Shown here one piece after another: positions 59,426-64,000 of a DNA stretch of 64,000 nucleotides. The translations under genes were made by a program, and so were the position numbers. Each line of letters begins with the position of its first letter. The first letter of the stretch is position 1. Source of the stretch: Bacillota bacterium (GTDB taxonomy: Bacteria > Bacillota > Negativicutes > Sporomusales > Sporomusaceae); the NCBI GenBank assembly GCA_023388195.1, contig JAEWGR010000056.1:1-64000 (forward strand). Reading direction: 5' to 3'. The notes under the pieces are model-generated. The model searched no databases and had not been told where the DNA came from. It saw only the letters and a program-made list of their open reading frames with translations.

Positions 59426-60109
59426 GTGGAGAGGCGATTGGTACCGATTAAATTAGACAGCTACAAACCGCTACGGGAGGTTGTGGCTGAAACGCTTAGA
59501 GAAGCGATTGTAAGTGGCACGTTGAAGCCCGGCGAGCGTCTTATGGAGATTCAATTGGCTGAAGAACTGGGGGTTAGCCGGACACCGGTCCGTGAAGCAA
59601 TCAGAAAACTGGAGCTGGAAGGTTTTGTGGTGATGATTCCCCGGCGGGGGACCTATGTGGCTGATCTGTCGATCAAAGATATAAATGAGGTATTTGAAAT
59701 CCGGACAGCCCTTGATGTGCTGGCAGCCGGCCTGGCTGTTGAGCGCATTACCGAGGATGAACTTGAGCAACTCGAACGTCTGCTGGTCGAGATTGGCGAA
59801 TTGATTGAAGAGGACGATGCCGATAAAATCGTAGAATCTGACAGCCAGTTCCATGATATTTTATACAGAGCCAGCCGGAATGACCGTTTAGTGGGCATTA
59901 TTAATAATCTCAGAGAGCAGTTCACCCGTTTTCGTTCCATCTCGATTCAATATCCGGGCCGGATGCAGAAATCAGTAGAGGAACACCGGCGTCTGGTGGA
60001 AGCGATTGCCAGCCGGGACACTGATCTGGCCCAGCAACTGGCTCGCGAACATATGGAAAACTCAGAGCAGACATTGCTCCAGGATTTGAACGAGCGCCGT
60101 CAGACTTAA
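59426..60109 (+). CDS. GntR-family transcriptional regulator (FCD domain)
   Basis: 227 residues from the GTG at 59426, just after AGGTGGAG and two bases past the ispE stop. N-terminal winged helix: LREVVAETLREAIVSGTLKPGERLMEIQLAEELGVSRTPVREAIRKLELEGFV spread over residues 12-65; then a helical FCD ligand domain (FEIRTALDVLAAGLAVERI, DSQFHDILYRASRNDRL, EEHRRLVEAIASRD) with Asp/His residues of the metal/acid site. Such regulators respond to small organic acids. Coupled translation with ispE is likely; target unknown. Confidence 0.88.
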   Translation: MERRLVPIKLDSYKPLREVVAETLREAIVSGTLKPGERLMEIQLAEELGVSRTPVREAIRKLELEGFVVMIPRRGTYVADLSIKDINEVFEIRTALDVLAAGLAVERITEDELEQLERLLVEIGELIEEDDADKIVESDSQFHDILYRASRNDRLVGIINNLREQFTRFRSISIQYPGRMQKSVEEHRRLVEAIASRDTDLAQQLAREHMENSEQTLLQDLNERRQT

Positions 60110-60133
60110 ATTCTCGAAGGGGTGTACTAACAC

Positions 60134-60892
60134 ATGTATGATGCTATAATCCTAGCTGGTGGCGAAAACAGTGAACATCTAAACCGCTATACGTCCCAGC
60201 CTTACGAGGCGATGATTGATATTGCCGGTAAACCAATGGTTGAACTTGTAGCCAGTGCTCTGGCGGCCAGTTCACAGGTATCGCGCATTTTTATTGCCGG
60301 TCCGGTTGGTGAATTGGCTACATGCTCCTTTCCGGACAAAGCAGTCATTGTGGCTGGCGGTCGGACAATTATCGAAACCATCAGCTTAGGGATGAAGGCA
60401 TTAGGACATGAGAATCTGACACTGGTCGTGACGGCCGACATTCCCCTGCTGACGCCGACGGCTGTCGAGGATTTTCTGTCACAGTGCGCCGGTATACAGG
60501 CCGAGTTATATTACCCTATCGTTACCCGCCGCAACCATGAACACCGCTTTCCGGGAAATAAACGCACTTTTGTGCGCTTACGGGAAGGGACTTTTACCGG
60601 GGGAAACATTTTTTTGGTTGACCCCAAAATAGTGACCCGGTGTATGGCAGTGGCGGAAAGAATTATTGCAAATCGTAAGAATCCGTTTAAGTTATGCTGC
60701 TTGTTAGGCTGGACTTTTGTTGTGCAGTTTCTTTTTGGCCGGCTCAAACTAAAGCAAGTGGAAAAAAGAGCAGGCGATATTTTGGGGATCAAGGGTGCGG
60801 TAATTCAATCGCAATATGCAGAACTCGGCATCGATGTGGACAAACCCAGTGATTTGGAATTAGTACGGAGCTGTTTTATACAAAGTCTTTAA
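60134..60892 (+). CDS. MobA-like NTP transferase domain protein
   Basis: 252 residues. GT-A nucleotidyltransferase fold: AIILAGGENSEHLNRY at the start (with the usual GGxGxR loop altered to GGENSEH), DIAGKPMVELVASAL, VVTADIPLLTPTAVEDFL, and a longer C-terminal part ending GIDVDKPSDLELVRS. The last motif resembles that of MobA/IspD-like transferases that use a sugar or cofactor phosphate. Follows the GntR gene by 24 bp. Specific product unknown. Confidence 0.8.
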   Translation: MYDAIILAGGENSEHLNRYTSQPYEAMIDIAGKPMVELVASALAASSQVSRIFIAGPVGELATCSFPDKAVIVAGGRTIIETISLGMKALGHENLTLVVTADIPLLTPTAVEDFLSQCAGIQAELYYPIVTRRNHEHRFPGNKRTFVRLREGTFTGGNIFLVDPKIVTRCMAVAERIIANRKNPFKLCCLLGWTFVVQFLFGRLKLKQVEKRAGDILGIKGAVIQSQYAELGIDVDKPSDLELVRSCFIQSL

Positions 60893-60896
60893 TAAG

Positions 60897-60917
60897 ACGC
60901 GGGTAATCCGCGTTTTT
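60897..60917 (+). terminator. rho-independent terminator
   Basis: ACGCGG pairs with CCGCGT around GTAAT, then TTTTTGC. Only 4 bp after the gene at 60134-60892. Confidence 0.8.
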
Positions 60918-60922
60918 TGCTG

Positions 60923-61004
60923 TCTGCCAGAGTATAATAAATTTCTGTGGACACAAGGCTTGTGACGACATTCCGAGGGGCTTGGCACAGTCAAGTCTTT
61001 TTTT
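60923..61004 (+). repeat. dispersed hairpin element, copy R7
   Basis: CCAGAGTATAATAAATTTCTGTGGACACAAGG at the 5' side, TTCCGAGGGGCTTGGC in the middle, and a final GCTTGGC-ACAG-TCAAGTC arm pair followed by TTTTTTTG. Head-to-tail with R8. Confidence 0.6.
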
Positions 61005-61005
61005 G

Positions 61006-61106
61006 ACCTACCAGAATTTACAATAAAATTCTGTGGATATAAGAAACGACGAAGGCTTCTGCCGGCGCCCTGAAGGACTTGGCACAAGCCCAGTCTTTTT
61101 TATTTT
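61006..61106 (+). repeat. dispersed hairpin element, copy R8
   Basis: 5' hairpin CAGAATTT/AAATTCTG followed by GTGGATATAAGAAACG, then GAAGGCTTCTGCCGGCGCCC, and the final hairpin GACTTGGC-ACAA-GCCCAGTC with TTTTTTATTTTTTTG. It has one T-C mismatch in the last stem compared with R5. The 100 bp to the purR start holds a possible PurBox. Confidence 0.65.
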
Positions 61107-61171
61107 TTTGTTCCCGGGCAGGAATTGCTGCATCTATAGAGAATGTGAATAAAAAAATATATTTAGGAGAA

Positions 61172-61184
61172 AATATTCGGTATT
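61172..61184. promoter_or_regulatory. single PurBox-like site
   Basis: AATATTCGGTATT, read on the minus strand as AATACCGAATATT, agrees with the B. subtilis PurBox core (CCGAA flanked by A/T) except for one base. It lies 25 bp before the purR start and would fit autoregulation. Only one box is seen where two are usual. Confidence 0.3.
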
Positions 61185-61208
61185 TCCCTGATTGTGGAGG
61201 CAGTAAGA

Positions 61209-62027
61209 ATGGATAAAGTACGGAAAATGGAGAGGGTATCTGCATTAACCAAGTTGATTGCAGACAGGCCCCGGCATTTGTTTTCACTCAGTCAGTTTAG
61301 CGAGCTGTTTGGTGCTGCTAAATCAACAATCTGTGAAGATATTACCACCATAAAGGAAACACTGGGACATTTCGGGCTGGGAACCATTGAGACTGTCGCG
61401 GGGGCAGCCGGTGGAATACGGTTTATTCCTGCTGTATCGCCCCGGGAGACTGATAAACTGCTAAATGAACTGGCCCAGCGTCTGGCTGAGCCGGATCGCA
61501 TTATTCCCGGCGGTTTTTTGTATATGTCAGATTTACTGTTTACCCCTCATTTAATGGTCAAAGTAGGCGAGATATTTATGGAACGTTTGGCCCATTTATC
61601 GCCTGACTATATCCTGACAGTTGAGACTAAGGGGATCCCACTGGCTTTTATGACTGCACGGGCCTTTGACTTGCCGTTGATTACTGTGCGGCGCGGCAGC
61701 AAGGTAACAGAGGGTTCGGCGGTTAGTATCAACTATGTAACCGGATCGTACAAGCGCATTCAGTCTATGTCGCTGCCTAAGCGGGCTCTGCCGGCCGGTG
61801 CCAAAGTGCTGATTATCGATGACTTTATGAAGGCCGGCGGCACTGCCCGGGGGATGGTAGATTTGGCCCAGGAGGTAGGGGCTAAAGTGTGTGGTATTGG
61901 GGTGCTTGTGGCTACAGCGGAGCCGGAACCCAAATTAGTGGAAGACTATCTGGCCTTGCTTATTTTACATGAGGTACATGAACATACTAAAGTAACAGAT
62001 ATCAGGCCGGTGCTCACAACCGGCTAA
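61209..62027 (+). CDS. purR: pur operon repressor PurR (PRPP-binding)
   Basis: 272 residues from the ATG at 61209, eight bases after GGAGG. N-terminal winged helix (KMERVSALTKLIADRPRHLFSLSQFSELFGAAKSTICEDI over residues 6-45), then the phosphoribosyltransferase-like domain with the PRPP loop VLIIDDFMKAGGTARG near residue 205. Represses purine genes when PRPP is low. Position before glmU matches the Bacillus order. Confidence 0.93.
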   Translation: MDKVRKMERVSALTKLIADRPRHLFSLSQFSELFGAAKSTICEDITTIKETLGHFGLGTIETVAGAAGGIRFIPAVSPRETDKLLNELAQRLAEPDRIIPGGFLYMSDLLFTPHLMVKVGEIFMERLAHLSPDYILTVETKGIPLAFMTARAFDLPLITVRRGSKVTEGSAVSINYVTGSYKRIQSMSLPKRALPAGAKVLIIDDFMKAGGTARGMVDLAQEVGAKVCGIGVLVATAEPEPKLVEDYLALLILHEVHEHTKVTDIRPVLTTG

Positions 62028-62082
62028 TGTGATCTTACGGGCTGTTAGCGCAGGCCCCATTAGCGTTAAAGGGGGAAGACAG

Positions 62083-63303
62083 GTGTTTAGTACTATGACC
62101 GGTGTAACACTGTCAGATATTGAGAAAGCCAGGGAAGCGCTGGCTGGAGTTATTCATCACACTACTCTTGACCGCAGCAGTACGTTTAGTTCGTTGGCAA
62201 GCAGTGAGGTTTATTTAAAATTAGAAAACCTGCAGAAAACCGGATCGTTCAAGATCCGGGGCGCCTATAATAAAATTAAGCATTTAACCCCGGAGGAAAA
62301 ACAGCGCGGGGTTATTGCTGCTTCCGCCGGCAATCATGCCCAAGGCGTTGCTTATGGGGCCAGGGCAGCCGGTATTAAGGCCACGATTGTTATGCCGGAG
62401 ATTGCGCCGTTGGCTAAAATAACGGCTACCCGGGGTTATGGGGCTGAGGTTGTTCTGGCCGGCGGCGTCTATGATGAAGCCTATGCCAAAGCGCTGGAAC
62501 TGCAGGCCGAAACCGGACAGACATTCATCCATGCTTTTAACGATCATGCCGTTATCGCCGGGCAAGGGACAATTGGTCTGGAAATTTTAGAGGACCTGGA
62601 AGATGTCGATGCTATTGTCGTGCCTATTGGCGGGGGGGGTTTGATTGCCGGTATTGCTGTGGCCGTAAAAGAATTGGCCCCCCATGTAAAAGTGTATGGT
62701 GTGCAGGCTCAGGGAGCGCCGGCCATGTATATGTCCAAAAAGGCGCATGCTATTAAAACGACCAGGGACGCGGAAACGTTTGCTGATGGTATTGCTGTCA
62801 AAATTCCTGGAGACTTGACTTTTGAACTGATCGAAAGATATGTGGACGATATTGTTGTCATTGATGATGAAGCAATTGCCGGCACAATTCTGATGTTGTT
62901 AGAGCGGGCCAAGCTGATGGTTGAAGGTGCCGGGGCGATTAGTCTTGCAGCTATTTTACATGATAAGATTCCGGCAAAGGGCAAGCTTGTCAGTGTAATC
63001 TCCGGTGGCAATGTTGACGTCAATTTTATATCCCGCATAATTGAACGTGGTCTGGTAAAGGCCGGCCGGCGTGTGCGTCTTCAGACTGTTGTCGTAGACC
63101 GGCCGGGCAGCCTGCAGCGGCTGCTGGCTGTCATTGCCAGGCTGCAGGCCAATGTTTTATATGTTTCCCATGACCGGGTTGAGCGGCACGTGCCCTTGGG
63201 CCAGGCGGTTGTCGAGATCGGGCTGGAGACGAGAGATGTTCTTCATACAGAGCACATAATGGCTTCCCTGCGTCAGGAACAGTATAAGGTGGACATTATT
63301 TAA
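62083..63303 (+). CDS. ilvA: threonine ammonia-lyase
   Basis: 406 residues from the GTG at 62083 (five bases after GGGGGAA); an ATG at 62095 and a GTG at 62029 are alternatives. Fold-II PLP enzyme: Lys in QKTGSFKIRGAYNKI, AASAGNHAQGVAYGA, GGGGLIAGIAVAVKE, SGGNVD. A single ACT-like domain closes the protein (LQTVVVDRPGSLQRLLAVIARLQANVLYV). Converts threonine to 2-oxobutanoate and ammonia; the length and single ACT domain fit the shorter TdcB/IlvA form. In Bacillus this place is filled by yabJ/ridA and spoVG. Confidence 0.9.
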   Translation: MFSTMTGVTLSDIEKAREALAGVIHHTTLDRSSTFSSLASSEVYLKLENLQKTGSFKIRGAYNKIKHLTPEEKQRGVIAASAGNHAQGVAYGARAAGIKATIVMPEIAPLAKITATRGYGAEVVLAGGVYDEAYAKALELQAETGQTFIHAFNDHAVIAGQGTIGLEILEDLEDVDAIVVPIGGGGLIAGIAVAVKELAPHVKVYGVQAQGAPAMYMSKKAHAIKTTRDAETFADGIAVKIPGDLTFELIERYVDDIVVIDDEAIAGTILMLLERAKLMVEGAGAISLAAILHDKIPAKGKLVSVISGGNVDVNFISRIIERGLVKAGRRVRLQTVVVDRPGSLQRLLAVIARLQANVLYVSHDRVERHVPLGQAVVEIGLETRDVLHTEHIMASLRQEQYKVDII

Positions 63304-63437
63304 CGGCTGCGCTGAGGCAAAAGCTGGTTTATTTGCATACCTTAGAGGAATATGAAATTTTGTGTCGAAGGGATATTACTTGTTCCAAATTGAGCAATCC
63401 TGATCGTTTAACAACCGTCGGGAATGGAGGTATATAG

Positions 63438-64000
63438 ATGTCTGATTTGATGACCATCATCCTCGCAGCTGGTAAAGGCACTCGCATGAAGTCGGCGTTG
63501 CCCAAGGTGTTACACCAGGTTGGTGGTAAATCCATGGTACAGCAGGTACTTGATGCCGCCAAGTACGCCGGTGCCGTTAAGAATGTTGTTGTCATTGGTT
63601 TTGGCGCTCAAAACGTAGCCGATGCACTGGCCGGCCAGGCCGAATTTGTTGTTCAGACAGAACAACTTGGTACCGGACATGCTGTGATGCAGGCCAGGCA
63701 GCAACTGGAGGTATTTGCTGGTACGGTCATGGTATTATGCGGGGATACCCCCCTTTTGACCGGAGCACTTTTGGAAAAAATGTATGACGAGCATTGCCGA
63801 GTCCAGGCTGCGGCGACGGTACTTACTGCAGTTATGCCTGATCCGGCCGGCTATGGACGGGTAATCCGCAATCCTGCGGGCCAGGTTGTCAAAATCGTTG
63901 AGCACAAAGACGCTGCTCCGGACGAACTGGCAGTACATGAGGTTAATACTGGTATCTATTGTTTTGATGCCAAAGAACTGCTGCGAGCGTTGGATGGTTT
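63438..64000 (+). CDS. glmU: bifunctional N-acetylglucosamine-1-phosphate uridyltransferase, N-terminal part
   Basis: Runs off the right edge; 187 codons are present of about 455. Start ATG follows GGAGG by seven bases. The uridyltransferase domain is clear: ILAAGKGTRMKS, LPKVLHQVGGKSMVQQV, QTEQLGTGHAVMQA, VMVLCGDTPLLT, GYGRVIRNPAGQVVKIVEHKDA and EVNTGIYCFDAKEL. GlmU makes UDP-GlcNAc for peptidoglycan. Downstream of purR and ilvA, as the last visible gene of the Firmicute block. Confidence 0.95.
   Translation, partial: MSDLMTIILAAGKGTRMKSALPKVLHQVGGKSMVQQVLDAAKYAGAVKNVVVIGFGAQNVADALAGQAEFVVQTEQLGTGHAVMQARQQLEVFAGTVMVLCGDTPLLTGALLEKMYDEHCRVQAAATVLTAVMPDPAGYGRVIRNPAGQVVKIVEHKDAAPDELAVHEVNTGIYCFDAKELLRALDG

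Noticed and set aside
1..64000. tRNA or rRNA genes, CRISPR arrays, transposase genes, prophage
   Set aside because: None recognised by reading; no regularly spaced identical repeats, and no integrase or transposase sequence among the open frames. The R-family repeats are too variable and far apart for CRISPR.

Overview
The window reads as chromosome of an anaerobic, endospore-forming, diderm Firmicute of the Negativicutes, most likely in or near the Sporomusaceae. The main reason is a long, collinear copy of the conserved Firmicute block speA-like / tmk / yaaR / holB / ricT / trmN6 / rsmI / abrB / metG / tatD / yabE / rnmV / rsmA / yabG / ispE / purR / glmU at about 32-64 kb. It is joined by sporulation-linked genes (yabG, SPOCS-domain proteins, AbrB), a ferredoxin-fused EtfA and a Selenomonas-type lysine/ornithine decarboxylase. 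The taxonomic call is inference; no rRNA or tRNA gene was recognised.

Layout. 1-2.7 kb: the end of cydDC and a DUF2225 gene. 3-10 kb: a signalling island with a hybrid histidine kinase, two tandem OmpR-type regulators (the second without a phosphorylatable aspartate), a 73-residue protein and a PAS-GAF-PAS-GGDEF-HD-GYP protein that could both make and break c-di-GMP. 10-15.5 kb: single genes (larA family, a Fur-box-controlled DUF3793 gene, a fold-III decarboxylase, wrbA, a soluble chemotaxis transducer). 15.5-28 kb: a four-carbon acyl-CoA locus. Its seven-gene minus-strand operon runs CoA-transferase, thiolase, acyl-CoA dehydrogenase, etfB, etfA, maoC, hbd; next to it are a GntP-family permease, a divergent FabG/PhaB-like reductase and a sigma-54 activator. 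Three good -24/-12 promoters lie before the operon, the permease and the reductase, so the locus looks like one sigma-54 regulon for 3-hydroxybutyrate, crotonate or butyrate metabolism. 28-31.5 kb: TadZ/CpaE-like and TadE-like pilus genes around a DegS-like kinase. 32-48 kb: the conserved housekeeping block. 48-53 kb: an accessory stretch with an orphan adenine methyltransferase resembling the sporulation methyltransferase CamA, two very small proteins (one of 56 residues, one with 14 cysteines) and two SPOCS proteins, one carrying an Asp/His-rich insert. 53-58 kb: a HipA-like kinase, an L,D-transpeptidase, cyanophycinase and cyanophycin synthetase, and CheW. 58-64 kb: return to the conserved block (ispE, a GntR regulator, a nucleotidyltransferase, purR, ilvA, start of glmU).

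The most unusual non-coding signal is a family of about eight related intergenic elements of 70-110 bp, all in the same strand orientation. Each has a conserved 3' half ending in a GACTTGGC/GCCAAGTC hairpin and T-rich tract; several have a 5' hairpin whose sequence differs between copies while its pairing is kept. Two positions (52.8-53.0 kb and 60.9-61.1 kb) hold adjacent pairs. I could not match them to a known RNA or repeat family. Also notable is a probable abrB terminator written inside the end of the rsmI coding sequence.
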